Assembly (NCBI RefSeq): GCF_026153205.1
Contig: NZ_JAPFBW010000003.1
Span: 205,372-269,371 of the forward strand
DNA from: Aquabacterium sp. A7-Y
GTDB taxonomy: Bacteria; Pseudomonadota; Gammaproteobacteria; Burkholderiales; Burkholderiaceae_C
Length of the DNA: 64,000 nucleotides
Direction of reading: 5' to 3'
In this document: positions 19,004 through 28,421 of the stretch, one piece after another
How positions within the stretch are numbered: position 1 is the stretch's first letter
How the letters are laid out: every line of letters starts with the position of its first letter
Program-made: the position numbers and the translations under genes
Notes under the pieces: generated by a model
Database searches by the model: none
What the model saw: only the letters and a program-made list of their open reading frames with translations
What the model was told of the DNA's origin: nothing

Positions 19004-19219
19004 TCAGACGTGCACCCGCTGCCCGCCATGCCGGCGCCCGAAAAACCATAACAAGGCTCGTGCGAGCGCCTCGGGCTGTTCTTCCGGGATGTTGTGCCCG
19101 CAGTTTTTCATCTCGTGGATGCCGATGCCGTCGGTCGTCACACGGCGCGATTCGAACGCAAGGGTGGAAGCGTCGGCAGGCATCACTGCTGGTTCGGACG
19201 GCGCTGCGGAGCTGCTCAT
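19004..19219 (-). pseudogene. Internally deleted alpha/beta-hydrolase remnant
   Basis: A 71-residue open frame that begins with a fresh Met (MSSSAAPSEPAV) and ends with the C-terminal signature of an alpha/beta hydrolase (NCGHNIPEEQPEALARALLW). There the His of GHN corresponds to the catalytic-triad His. The nucleophile and acid parts, roughly 200 residues, are missing. The start overlaps the upstream SnoaL-like gene stop by ATGA, so the two were an operon. The reading frame is intact, so it may still be translated, but it cannot be a working hydrolase. Confidence 0.7.
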
Positions 19220-19647
19220 CGCGCAGCGCCGGGGTTCTTGTCTCCGAGGACTGTTTCGACCAGGGCCGTGTCCAGGTATTCGCTGACGCGAGCGATCTTT
19301 TCTCCGTTCATCTCGCAGATCCAGCAATAGTCGTTTCGATAGGGCTGTCCTGCCTGTGTCAGAGCGTCCCCTTTCCATTCGACGATCACGGCCGTGCCGT
19401 CCGCATAGATGCGTATCGCTCGCGGGACCAGCGGAGCCGAAAGAGCAGCAAAGAGGGGGGACAACAGCTGTTGAGTCAGCGCATCCTTTCCCGTATAGAC
19501 GCCGGACCAGCTCGTGCTGCCTTTGACCTCCCAGACCACATCGTCGGCCAGCAGGGTCATGAGCGGCTCCAGCTCGCCCGCAGCGAAACGATCGAAGGCA
19601 TGCGCGACGAGCGCTCGAGCCGGACGGTCTGAAGAAGATGGATTCAT
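19216..19647 (-). CDS. SnoaL/NTF2-like family protein
   Basis: A 143-residue cone-shaped NTF2-fold protein of the SnoaL/ketosteroid-isomerase-like superfamily. It has an N-terminal helix (ARALVAHAFDRFAAGELEPLMTL), LLADDVVWEVKG, and a sheet with RIYADGTAVIVEWKGDALT and YRNDYCWICEMNGEKI. Such proteins act as isomerases, hydrolases or lactone-forming enzymes on small molecules; the substrate is not predictable. ATG 19647 is preceded by AAAGGAAAAACC, which favours it over ATG 19662. It is followed by the overlapping hydrolase remnant. An inverted repeat 105 bases upstream may be its operator. Confidence 0.8.
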   Translation of the reverse strand: MNPSSSDRPARALVAHAFDRFAAGELEPLMTLLADDVVWEVKGSTSWSGVYTGKDALTQQLLSPLFAALSAPLVPRAIRIYADGTAVIVEWKGDALTQAGQPYRNDYCWICEMNGEKIARVSEYLDTALVETVLGDKNPGAAR

Positions 19648-19751
19648 GGTTTTTCCTTTCATGTCGGTATGGCGCGATGGAGGCGGGGGCGTGGAGCGAT
19701 GGACAGCCCGGGCCCTTCCTTCGACTGACGCTATGCTGGCGTGACAGGGAG

Positions 19752-19772
19752 GCGGTATCAATCGGATACCGC
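19752..19772. promoter_or_regulatory. Perfect 8-bp inverted repeat, candidate operator
   Basis: GCGGTATC and GATACCGC are separated by AATCG. It lies 105 bases upstream of the SnoaL-like gene start in a ~340-base non-coding stretch (19648-19983) that also leads into the hypothetical gene at 19984. The arm length and spacer fit a dimeric regulator site; no regulator gene is adjacent. Confidence 0.4.
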
Positions 19773-19983
19773 AAGGTGACTGGATACCCGGAGGAAACCA
19801 CGATGGTGGGAACGACGTCGAAGGGCCCTGGGCCGGCTTGCTGTTGCGCGCCTGGTCGGTCAAGACCATCGTGCGGACGCTGGCGGCCCAGGCGCGATTC
19901 GATGCCAGGGAGGCTCAGGCAGGGCAGGCGCAGATCCACAGGGCTTGAACCGGACGCCGAGGATCGCCGCGAGGTCCGCGTGG

Positions 19984-20850
19984 ATGGAACCGCCGTCCCC
20001 CGTACCGGCCGTACAAGACAACAAGGAGTGGCTGTTGATCGACAAGGACTCGACCTTCGTGCTGGGCGCTCAGGACCCCGAGATGCGGGAGATCGAGCGC
20101 CTGCTCGAGGATGAGAAGCTGGTCTGCCTGCATGCCGCCAGGGCAGGGCGGCGTTGCAGCCCGCAAACCGCCTATGCGGCCGACGGGGTCGTGAAGGTCG
20201 GGCCCGACAACGTGCACCGGCCCGCGCTGCTGCTGCCCAAGGCGCCGCTGGTGCTTGTCGAGTGTGGCCTGCCGGGGCGCGAGGCGGCGCTCAGGGTAGA
20301 CCACCACCATCCCGGCGACCCCGGCTACACCGTGCCACCCGAGGACTACCTGCGCGGCGCCTCGCTGGGCCAGGTGCTGATGCTGCTGGAGCGCGAGCCC
20401 ACCGAGACCCAGCGCCTGCTGGCTGCCGGCGACCACTGCCTGACGGCGGCCTACCAGGGCGCCTGCCCCGGTGTCGATCCGGGTGAACTGCTGTTCCTGC
20501 GCGCCTCCTGGCGGGCCAAGATCAGCGGCCGCACGCTCAGTGACGTCGTCGAGGGCATTCTCGACGCAGCTCAGCGCGTGCGCCGCCACCATGACAGCGA
20601 ATTCGGCGAGAGCCGCTTCCTGGACCCCACCGAGATTCCTGTCGACCTCGCCGAGGGCGCGGCCTATGCCGGCATGCCGGTGCGCTACCGGGCCCTGCTG
20701 CCCGACGGCGTGCTCAAGGAGATGTACAAGGGTGGCGGGCCCGAGTCGGTCGAGGCCTTCATGGCCGAACACCGCGAGGCCGGTCGGCGCGTGTACGGCA
20801 ACCCCTATCGGGGCTACGCAGGCGCTTACTGGGACGGCGGGGCCGGCTGA
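19984..20850 (+). CDS. Conserved hypothetical protein
   Basis: A 288-residue soluble protein, no signal peptide. Notable segments are DNKEWLLIDKDSTFVLGAQD, VDHHHPGDPGYTVPPEDYLR followed by GASLGQVLMLL, and GDHCLTAAYQGACPGVDPGELLFLRA. The DHHHPGDP segment, two aspartates around consecutive histidines, looks metal-binding, but I cannot place the protein in a named family. ATG 19984 is chosen over the TTG at 19945. Similar uncharacterised proteins seem to exist in Burkholderiales. The gene stands alone upstream of the histidine kinase, 96 bases apart on the same strand. Confidence 0.65.
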   Translation: MEPPSPVPAVQDNKEWLLIDKDSTFVLGAQDPEMREIERLLEDEKLVCLHAARAGRRCSPQTAYAADGVVKVGPDNVHRPALLLPKAPLVLVECGLPGREAALRVDHHHPGDPGYTVPPEDYLRGASLGQVLMLLEREPTETQRLLAAGDHCLTAAYQGACPGVDPGELLFLRASWRAKISGRTLSDVVEGILDAAQRVRRHHDSEFGESRFLDPTEIPVDLAEGAAYAGMPVRYRALLPDGVLKEMYKGGGPESVEAFMAEHREAGRRVYGNPYRGYAGAYWDGGAG

Positions 20851-20946
20851 GGCCCGCCGCGGGCTCCTATAATCGCCGCTCATGCGTCGCATGGGCGTTC
20901 GCGCCGGGGTCACCGACCCTGCCGCCCTGCGGGTCACTGCCCTCCC

Positions 20947-23109
20947 ATGCCCCACCGCATCAACCACAGCTTGCTGTTCAGACTGTCGCCCAACGCCTAC
21001 ACGGTGCTGGACCCGCAGTGGACCATCGTCGACGCGAACGACGCCTACCTCGCCGTCACCTCGCGCACGCGCGACGAGCTGATCGGCCGCAACATGTTCG
21101 AGGCCTTCCCCGGCAACCCGGCGGATCCCGACGATGCCAGCGTGGCGCAGCTGCGCGATTCGCTCGAACAGGCCCTGCAACAGCGGCGGCCCCACCACCT
21201 GGCGCTGATCCGCTACGCGATCCCGCAGCAGCGCGACGGCCGTACCGTGTTCGAGGAGCGCTACTGGAGTGCCACCCACACCCCCGTGCTGGACGACGCG
21301 GGCGAGGTGGTGGCGGTGCTGCAGCACACCGTGGACGTGACCGAGCTGCAGCAGCTCAAGAAGGCCCTGCGCGCCGTCGAGCAGGCGCGCGCCAACGAGA
21401 TCGAAGGCGGGGTCTTCAAGCGCGCTCAGGCGGTACAGGCGGCGCACGAGGTGCTGGACATGCAGCATCGCCACTTGCGCCGGCTGTTCGAGCAGGCGCC
21501 GGGTTTCATCGCGGTGATGCGCGGGCCGTCGCATGTGTTCGACCTGGTGAACCAGGCCTATGTGCAGCTGGTGGGCCATCGCGACATCGTCGGCAAGCCC
21601 GCGCGCGAGGCCTTGCCCGAGGTTGCCGGGCAGGGCTTTTTCGAGCTGCTGGACCGTGTCTACGAGACCGGCGAGGCCTTCGTCGGCCGCGGCATGCGGG
21701 TCGAGGTACAGCGCGAGCCCGAGGCCGCGCTCGAGGAGCGCTATCTCGACTTCGTCTACCAGCCGGTGCTGGACGCCGGCGGCAACGTCTCGGGCATCTT
21801 CGCCCAGGGTCAGGACATCACCGAGCAGCGTCGTGCCCAGGAGGAGATGAACCGCTACCGCTCGCAGCTCGAAGCGCTGGTGCGCGAGCGCACCGAGGCG
21901 CTGGAGCGCAGCGAAGCCCAGCGGGCCGAGACCCAGGCGCAGCTGCAGCACGTGCAGAAGCTCGAAGCGCTGGGCCGGCTCACCGGCGGGGTGGCGCACG
22001 ATTTCAACAACCTGCTGCAGGTGATCGGCAACAGCCTGCACCTGCTCAAGCGTCTCACCAGCGGCAACGCCACCGCGCAACGTTGGCTGGGTGTGGCCGA
22101 CAACGCGGTGGCCAACGGGTCCAAGCTCACCGGCCAGCTGCTGGCCTTCGCGCGGCGCCAGCCGCTGGAGCCCCGCACCCTGGCGCTGGGCCGCGTGATG
22201 CGCGGCATGAATGACCTGCTGCGGCGTGTGCTGGGCGAGACGGTCGAGCTGGAGGTGAAGGTCGCGGACGATCTGTGGAACACCTTCGCCGATCCCTCCC
22301 AGCTCGAGAACGTGGTGCTCAACCTGGCGATCAACGCGCGCGACGCGATGGGCGAGGCCGGCAAGCTGACAGTGGCCTGCGAGAACGCGGTGCTGGACGA
22401 GCACTACGCCCGCTCGCAGGCCGATGTGCGGCCGGGCGAGTACGTGCTGCTGGCGGTCACCGACACGGGCAGCGGCATGCCGCCGGAGGTGCTGGAGCGC
22501 GCCTTCGAGCCGTTTTTCTCGACCAAGCCGGAGGGCGTGGGCACCGGGCTGGGCCTCAGCATGGTGTACGGCTTCGTCACCCAGAGCGGCGGGCACGTGA
22601 AGATCTACAGCGAGCCGGGCCACGGCACCACCGTCAAGGTGTTCCTGCCGCGTGCGCTGGAGGATGACACCCGCAGCGACAAGCCGGCCACGGGGCCGGT
22701 CCGGGGCGGCGACGAGACCATCCTGGTGGTCGAGGACGATCCGGAGGTGCTCGCCACGACAGTGGAGACGCTCTCGGAGCTGGGCTACCGTGTGCTCAAG
22801 GCCCACGACGGCCAGAGCGGGCTGGCCATCGTGCAGAGCGGCATCCCGATCGACCTGCTGTTCACCGACGTCGTGATGCCGGGGCCGCTGCGCAGTCCCG
22901 AGCTGGCGCGTCAGGCGCAGGCCCTGCTGCCCCAGCTGCGGGTGCTGTTCACCTCCGGCTATACCGAGGAGGCCATCGTGCACGGCGGCCGCCTCGACCC
23001 CGGCGTGCACCTCATCAGCAAACCCTACCGGCGCGAGGAGCTGGCCCGGAAGATCCGCCAGCTGCTGCCGGGTCGCCCGGCGGCCGACGGGTCGACCGGC
23101 TCCTCCTAG
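20947..23109 (+). CDS. PAS-PAS hybrid sensor histidine kinase
   Basis: A 720-residue cytosolic hybrid kinase with no membrane segment. It has an N-terminal PAS domain (about 10-135), a coiled linker, a second PAS domain (about 180-305), and a further coil (residues 305-340). A HisKA domain follows with phospho-acceptor His351 in GGVAHDFNNLL, then a HATPase domain with NLAINARDAM (N box), DTGSGMPPE (G1) and GTGLGLSMVYGF (G2). The C-terminal receiver (about 595-715) carries phospho-acceptor Asp641 in LLFTDVVMPG. PAS domains of this type often sense light, redox or small ligands; no heme- or flavin-binding Cys/His signature is obvious. ATG 20947 follows a short spacer. No cognate regulator is adjacent. 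Confidence 0.92.
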   Translation: MPHRINHSLLFRLSPNAYTVLDPQWTIVDANDAYLAVTSRTRDELIGRNMFEAFPGNPADPDDASVAQLRDSLEQALQQRRPHHLALIRYAIPQQRDGRTVFEERYWSATHTPVLDDAGEVVAVLQHTVDVTELQQLKKALRAVEQARANEIEGGVFKRAQAVQAAHEVLDMQHRHLRRLFEQAPGFIAVMRGPSHVFDLVNQAYVQLVGHRDIVGKPAREALPEVAGQGFFELLDRVYETGEAFVGRGMRVEVQREPEAALEERYLDFVYQPVLDAGGNVSGIFAQGQDITEQRRAQEEMNRYRSQLEALVRERTEALERSEAQRAETQAQLQHVQKLEALGRLTGGVAHDFNNLLQVIGNSLHLLKRLTSGNATAQRWLGVADNAVANGSKLTGQLLAFARRQPLEPRTLALGRVMRGMNDLLRRVLGETVELEVKVADDLWNTFADPSQLENVVLNLAINARDAMGEAGKLTVACENAVLDEHYARSQADVRPGEYVLLAVTDTGSGMPPEVLERAFEPFFSTKPEGVGTGLGLSMVYGFVTQSGGHVKIYSEPGHGTTVKVFLPRALEDDTRSDKPATGPVRGGDETILVVEDDPEVLATTVETLSELGYRVLKAHDGQSGLAIVQSGIPIDLLFTDVVMPGPLRSPELARQAQALLPQLRVLFTSGYTEEAIVHGGRLDPGVHLISKPYRREELARKIRQLLPGRPAADGSTGSS

Positions 23110-23118
23110 TCCCCTGAA

Positions 23119-25128
23119 CTAGTGCAGGGCCCGGTTGCGCGCCAGCTGCGCACGCGGCTCCTCGTCGCCGCCATCGGCCAGACCGCGGAACAGGGCATCG
23201 AGTTCAAGCTCCAGCGCGCTCAAGCCCGCGTCGGCGGGATGGCGGCCGACGATGCCGGCGAGCACCGAGCGCATCTCGTGTGCTTCGCTGTCGAGCTCCT
23301 CGTGCAGATAGGCGCGGGCCAGACGCTGCGCCGCGCCGGCATGCGCGGCGGCGAGTTGGGCATCGCCGGGATGGCGATGCGCCACCATGGCGATCTGGTT
23401 GTAGAGGTCGCGCGCCTTGTGCAGGCGGCCCTGGCTCAGTTCGCCGATCTGCAGCGCCGCGGCCACCGTCGCGAAGCGCCCGGCCACGAAGGCGTCGGCC
23501 GGGTGCAGGGCCTCCATGTCGGCGGCCAGCCGGAACACCGCCCGCACGCCGCTCCATTGGCCCGCCTGCTGCGACAGCAAGGCCAGGTCGGCGGCAATGC
23601 CGCTCGCCATGGCCGCGCACAAGGGGTCGCGCGGGAAGCGGCGTGCCAGCCGTTCGGCCGTCGCCAGCAGGGCCGAGATCGCGTCGATGTGGCTGAGCGC
23701 GTCGTCCTGCGCGGACAGGTCGTTCGCCATCTGGGCGGCGGCCAGCGCCAGGCTGCGCGCCACCTGCTGCGAGTCGGGATGGTGCCGGGCCAGCGCTTCC
23801 AGCGAGGCGCAGGCCGCCTGCGCCTCGGCCAGCCGGCCGGCGGCCGCCAGGGCGCTGCGCAATTCCTTGGTGGCCCAGGCGTGCAGGCCGGCGATGCGGG
23901 GCGGCTCGCCCGGCCGGTCCTTCATCGCGGCCACCACGTCGAGCAGGGCCCGGCCGCGCGGCAGCTCGCCGACAGCCAGATGGTCGACACACAGCGACGC
24001 GGCCGCCCAGGCGCGGGCGTAGGGCAGCGCGGCGTCGCGTCCCCAGTCCTGCGCGTAGAAGTCCAGCGGCCACTCGGTGGCACAGACCTCGGGCAGCGGA
24101 TGGCGGCTCCACAGGTTGTCGCGCCTGGCCTTGTAGCGGTGCAGGGCCTCGGCGAACTCGTCGGCGTTGAAACCCATCCACACGCCGCGCCCGTAGAGCA
24201 GCGAAAGCAGGTAGGTGTCCCAGTCGGGGAAACGCCGCGCCGCCAGGGCCGCGCGCTGCAGGCAGCTCCAGGCCTCGCGCGGATGCAGGTAGCCGAGGTT
24301 GCAGCAGATGCGCGCCAGGTAGGCAGCGCGCTCCAAGTCATAGGCAGCGGTGGTGTCACAGCGGCCGGCAGCCGCCGCGCCGAAGGCGTCGTGGACGAGG
24401 TCGCGGGCGCGCGCCGTGGCCTGCACCGCCGCCGCAAGGTGCTTGCGAGCCTCGGCCAGCGTGCTGCAGCCGCGCTCGAGCAGGCAGAAGTTGGCCAGGT
24501 CGGCGGCCTGGCCGCGGCAGCTGGCCGGCACGCGCGGGCTCTGCGCCGCCTCCTCGGCGGTGAAGGGCGGGGGCTCCTCGTCCGGGGCTTCCAGATAACC
24601 GCGCCGGCCGTAGAGCTCGTCCAGCCAGGTTTGCAGCTCGCTCCCCGGCTGGCCGCTGTTGAGCACCGCGAGCATCGCGTCGGCGCCGCGCTGCGGCGCG
24701 CGGGCGGCATCGATCAGATCGTCGATGCACTTGCGCGCGCTGTCGCCGTCGACGATGCCCCACCATTGCTGCAGGCCTTCCTTCTCGGCCGCCTGCGCCA
24801 GGCGGGCCTGCAGCCGCTCCGGGGCGAGCCCGGCATTCGCCGTCATCACCGCGCCAAAGCCCAGCAGCCGGGCAGACAGCGCCTGCCCCGGGCCCTGCCA
24901 GGCAGCCGCCGGCCACGGACAACGACGGTCGAGCCGCCGCCGCCGCAGCGAGCGCACCAAACGCCGGACATGGAAGCCCACCGCGAAGCTGACCAGGCCC
25001 AGCATGCCGGCCATCACGCCGATGCCGACCCAGTCGGGGACCGGGCCGGCTGCCCGGGCGCTGGTGCTGCAGGCAGCGAGGAAGGCGGCTGCAGCGAGAG
25101 GCCGCGGGCGCGAAGGGAAGGGCTTCAT
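23119..25128 (-). CDS. Membrane-anchored DUF1266 protein
   Basis: A 669-residue protein starting with a hydrophobic signal (MKPFPSRPRPLAAAAFLAAC) and a transmembrane segment at about 33-52 (GIGVMAGMLGLVSFAVGF). Residues 90-400 include the DUF1266 hallmark AAYDLERAAYLARICCNLGY followed by LSLLYGRGVWMGF. The remaining C-terminal half is a helical array rich in Ala/Leu with TPR-like spacing. DUF1266 has no established function. The gene converges with the histidine kinase gene, with only 9 bases between the stops. A Cys at residue 20 could make it a lipoprotein, but the lipobox is poor. Confidence 0.75.
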   Translation of the reverse strand: MKPFPSRPRPLAAAAFLAACSTSARAAGPVPDWVGIGVMAGMLGLVSFAVGFHVRRLVRSLRRRRLDRRCPWPAAAWQGPGQALSARLLGFGAVMTANAGLAPERLQARLAQAAEKEGLQQWWGIVDGDSARKCIDDLIDAARAPQRGADAMLAVLNSGQPGSELQTWLDELYGRRGYLEAPDEEPPPFTAEEAAQSPRVPASCRGQAADLANFCLLERGCSTLAEARKHLAAAVQATARARDLVHDAFGAAAAGRCDTTAAYDLERAAYLARICCNLGYLHPREAWSCLQRAALAARRFPDWDTYLLSLLYGRGVWMGFNADEFAEALHRYKARRDNLWSRHPLPEVCATEWPLDFYAQDWGRDAALPYARAWAAASLCVDHLAVGELPRGRALLDVVAAMKDRPGEPPRIAGLHAWATKELRSALAAAGRLAEAQAACASLEALARHHPDSQQVARSLALAAAQMANDLSAQDDALSHIDAISALLATAERLARRFPRDPLCAAMASGIAADLALLSQQAGQWSGVRAVFRLAADMEALHPADAFVAGRFATVAAALQIGELSQGRLHKARDLYNQIAMVAHRHPGDAQLAAAHAGAAQRLARAYLHEELDSEAHEMRSVLAGIVGRHPADAGLSALELELDALFRGLADGGDEEPRAQLARNRALH

Positions 25129-25240
25129 GGGTGAGACGGAAGATGGGTGAACGCGGACGCGCCTGCCATTGTCGGCCCGGCAGGCGGGGCTTACGCACCC
25201 CCGTGCGGGGGATGGAACCCGGCTGTTATCATGCCTCCGT

Positions 25241-25256
25241 TTAGTTAATTAGCTAA
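25241..25256. promoter_or_regulatory. AT-rich palindromic operator upstream of the ArsR gene
   Basis: TTAGTTAATTAGCTAA is a near-perfect dyad (14 of 16 positions symmetric) standing out in a GC-rich intergenic region 50 bases before the ArsR-family start. It is the expected kind of site for autorepression by a small winged-helix dimer. Confidence 0.6.
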
Positions 25257-25305
25257 GTATCGGCGCGACGATCTTCACTGTCGCGGCCTCCTGTGGAGCG
25301 GGCTC

Positions 25306-25638
25306 ATGAATATCGACAAGGTTTTCACGGCACTGGCATCGGCGCCGCGCCGCCAGATCCTCGCGTATCTCTCTGAAACATCGCTGACGGCGGGTGAAAT
25401 CGCCGCGCGCTTCGAGATGACCAAACCTTCGCTGAGCAAGCACCTCAAGGTGCTGGAGAACGCCGGCCTGGTGAACAGTGAGAAGCGCGGCCAGTTCGTC
25501 CACTACAGCCTGGCCGACGACAACCTGATGGGCCAGCTGAGCAACTACCTCGCCACCTTCTGCCCGGTCGGCGGGCCGCTCAAGAAGGAGAGCGCGGCCC
25601 TGGCCCGGGCGCGCGGCCGGGACGCGGGCCGCGGCTGA
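25306..25638 (+). CDS. ArsR-family transcriptional repressor
   Basis: A 110-residue winged-helix repressor. The helix-turn-helix is at about residues 24-55 (LTAGEIAARFEMTKPSLSKH) followed by the wing (LENAGLVNSEKRGQFVHYSL). The CVC metal site of ArsR/SmtB sensors is absent, and the sequence is closer to the SdpR-like subgroup, so sensing of arsenic is unlikely. It probably represses its own promoter through the palindrome at 25241-25256. The nuclease-helicase gene starts 22 bases downstream and may be cotranscribed. Confidence 0.88.
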   Translation: MNIDKVFTALASAPRRQILAYLSETSLTAGEIAARFEMTKPSLSKHLKVLENAGLVNSEKRGQFVHYSLADDNLMGQLSNYLATFCPVGGPLKKESAALARARGRDAGRG

Positions 25639-25660
25639 GGCACTGGCCCGCACGCACGGG

Positions 25661-28007
25661 GTGCAGTTCGTGACGCAGTACACCGTCGCCGTCCGTGAGC
25701 TGTGCGAGTTCGCCGCCAAGCAGGGTGACCTCGACCTGCGCTTCACGCCGTCGCCCACCGCGCAAGAGGGCATCGCCGGCCATGCCGCCGTCGCCGCGCG
25801 TCGCGGCGCCGGCTACCGGGCCGAGCTGAGCCTGGTCGGCGAGTACAAGGAGCTGTCGGTGCGCGGCCGCGCCGACGGCTGGGACGCAGCGCGCGGCCGG
25901 CTGGAGGAGGTGAAGACCTTCCGTGGCGACCTGGCGCGCCAGCCCGTGAATCATCGCCAGCTGCACTGGGCCCAGCTCAAGGTCTACGGCTGGCTGCTGT
26001 GCCGGCAGCTGGGTTTGGCCGAGGTCGAGCTGGCACTGGTGTATTTCGATGTCGGCAGCGCCGAGGAGACCGTCTTCGCCGAGCGCCACCCGGCCGAGGT
26101 GTTGCGGCAGCACTTCGAACTGCAGTGCGAGCGTTTCCTGCAGTGGGCCGTGCAGGAGCTGGCGCACCGCGCCGGGCGCGATGCGGCGCTGGCGGGCCTG
26201 GGTTTTCCTCACGGCGGTTTCCGGCCGGGTCCAGCGCGAGCTGGCCGAGGCGGTTTACCGGGCGGCCAGCAGCGGCCGCTGCCTGGCGGTCGAGGCGCCC
26301 ACCGGCATCGGCAAGACCGTGGGCACCCTGTTTCCGCTGCTCAAGGCCTGCCCGACCCAGGCGCTGGACAAGGTGTTTTTCCTCACTGCCAAGACCTCGG
26401 GGCGACGGCTGGCCCTGGAGGCGGCCCGCGCGATCGCGGGGCCGGCTTCGGCCACGCCCTTGCGCGTGCTGGAACTGGTGGCGCGCGACAAGGCCTGTGA
26501 GCACCCGGAGCTCGCCTGCCATGGCGAGTCTTGCCCGCTGGCGCGGGGCTTCTACGACCGGCTGCCGGCCGCGCGCAGCGCGGCAGTCGCCCTCGGCGCC
26601 GCGACCACGCTGGACAAGGCGGCGGTGCGCGAGGTGGCGCTGGCCCACCAGGTCTGTCCCTACTACCTGGGTCAGGAGCTGGCGCGCTGGGCCGACGTGG
26701 TGGTGGGCGACTACAACTACTACTTCGACGGCAGCGCGATGCTGCACGGTCTGACGCTCGCCAACCAGTGGCGCGTGGGCGTGCTGGTGGACGAGGCCCA
26801 CAACCTGGTTGAGCGGGCCCGCGGCATGTACAGCGCCGAGCTGCGCAAGCCGGCTTTCGACGCGCTGCGCGCGGCGGCACCGGCCTCGCTGAAAAAGGTG
26901 CTGGACGGCGTCAACCGGGCCTGGAACGCCTTGCACAAGGAGCAGCTGTTGCCCTACCAGGCGCATCCCGAGCCGCCCGAGCGTCTGCTGGCCGCCCTGC
27001 AGAAGGCCAGCGTCGCCATCGCCGAGCACCTGGCCGAGCAGCCGGCGGCGACCAGCCCCGGGCTGCAGGACTTTCATTTCGCCGCGCTGCACTTCGCCCG
27101 CCTGGCCGACAGTTTTGGCACCCACTCGATCTTCGATGTCACGCTGGAGCCGGGGGGCCTCCGCGCCGGGGGCCGGCGCCGCAGCCTGCTGTGCCTGCGC
27201 AATGTGGTGCCGGCGCCGTTCCTGCAGCCGCGCTTCCAGGCGGCGCGTTCGGTCGCGCTGTTCTCGGCCACGCTCAGCCCGGCGCTGTTTTACGCCGACA
27301 TGCTCGGGCTGCCGGAGAACACCGCGAGGGTCGAGGTGGCCTCGCCCTTCCGGGCCGAGCAGCTGGCGGTCTGGGTGGTGGACCACATCTCGACCCGCTA
27401 CCCGGACCGGCAAGGATCGCTCGCGCCCATCGCCGAGCTGATCGCTGCGCAATACCAGGCCGCCCCGGGCAACTACCTGGCGTTTTTCAGCAGCTTCGAC
27501 TACCTGCGGCAAGTCGCGGCAGCCTTGCGCGAGCGCCTTCCCGGCTGCCCGGTGTGGGAGCAGTCCGCACGCATGGACGAAACCGAGCGTGAGCAGTTCC
27601 TGGCGCGCTTTCACGCCGATGGACGCGGCATCGGTTTCGCCGTGCTCGGCGGGGCGTTCGCCGAAGGGGTGGACTTGCCGGGGCGCCGGCTGGTGGGCGC
27701 CTTTGTCGCGACCCTGGGGCTGCCGCAGCTCAACCCCGTCAACGAGCAGATGAAACGCTGCCTGGACGAGCGCCTCGGCGCGGGTCACGACTACACCTAT
27801 CTCTACCCGGGCCTGCAGAAGGTGGTGCAGGCGGCGGGCCGCGTGATCCGCACGCCGGAAGACCAGGGTGTGGTGTTCCTGATCGACGATCGCTTCGCGC
27901 AGTCCAAGGTGCGTCGACTGCTGCCTGCCTGGTGGAAGCCGGAGCGCTGGACCCGGCCGCCCGAAGGGGCTCGCACCGCAGTGCGCAGCACGGAGGTTAC
28001 CCAATGA
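25661..28007 (+). CDS. PD-(D/E)XK nuclease and DinG/XPD-like helicase fusion, frameshifted in this sequence
   Basis: Together the two frames encode a ~780-residue protein. The first ~190 residues are a Cas4-like PD-(D/E)XK nuclease (FTPSPTAQEGIAGH, then GRADGWD and LEEVKTFRGDLARQ with the catalytic E-V-K). Then comes a superfamily 2 XPD/DinG helicase: EAPTGIGKT (Walker A), four Cys around ACEHPELACHGESC and QVCPYYL (4Fe-4S cluster), VDEAHNL (DEAH), and a C-terminal helicase domain with QAAGRVIRTPEDQG. Frames change near 26231: removing one C from GGTCCAGCG restores GFRPGQRELAEAVYRAA, a typical junction. It is either a sequencing error or a recent inactivating insertion. The start is GTG 25661 or 25670. 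Likely role: 5'-3' unwinding with nuclease trimming in DNA repair. Confidence 0.8.
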
Positions 28008-28032
28008 GCCTCGCGGCGTGCGCGCGCGTGTC

Positions 28033-28338
28033 GCTCAAGAGGTATCGGTGCCGGCCTCCAGCCGCGTCATCTGGAAGATGCCGGTCGCGTTGCCCGTGTC
28101 GAAGGCCAGGTCCAGCAGCGGCGTGCACGTCCTCGACGTAGTCCCGCGCCACCGGCACACGCTGCAGCAGGTCGTCGAACAGCAGCAGGTTGAGCGCCTG
28201 CGCCAGTTCGGCGCGCGAGAGGCGGGCGGTGGCCGGGCGCAGCAGCGCGGGCGCGATGAAGACGCGCGAGAAGCAGCGGGCGGCGGCGTCGGCGCCGAGC
28301 AGGGCGCCGACGAGACGGAACAAGCCGGTGTCGGCCAT
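28033..28338 (-). CDS. Small hypothetical protein, one-base frameshift
   Basis: About 100 residues. The frame from ATG 28338 (MADTGLFRLVGALLGADAAA) runs to VARDYVEDV, where an extra base at about 28125 shifts it. In the corrected frame it continues PLLDLAFDTGNATGIFQMTR and stops at 28033. The corrected C-terminus is far more protein-like than the uncorrected one. I do not recognise the family. It lies between the helicase and the aldehyde dehydrogenase and may be cotranscribed with neither. Confidence 0.5.
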
Positions 28339-28421
28339 GGGACAACTCCAGAGGGAAGGAACGGCGCCCGGGAGGGCGCGCCGGCATGCGGGACGGCCGG
28401 CGCGGCCGGCCCCGGTCCCGC

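Noticed and set aside
19915..23010. ~1030-residue minus-strand open frame over the histidine kinase
   Set aside because: The opposite strand encodes a complete PAS-HisKA-HATPase-receiver protein; the antisense frame is a GC-driven artefact.
23122..25134. ~670-residue plus-strand open frame over the DUF1266 gene
   Set aside because: Composition is shadow-like with no motif; the minus strand has signal, membrane segment and DUF1266 motif.
25977..28004. Long minus-strand open frame over the helicase
   Set aside because: The plus strand carries Walker A, DEAH and iron-sulfur Cys motifs; the antisense frame has none.
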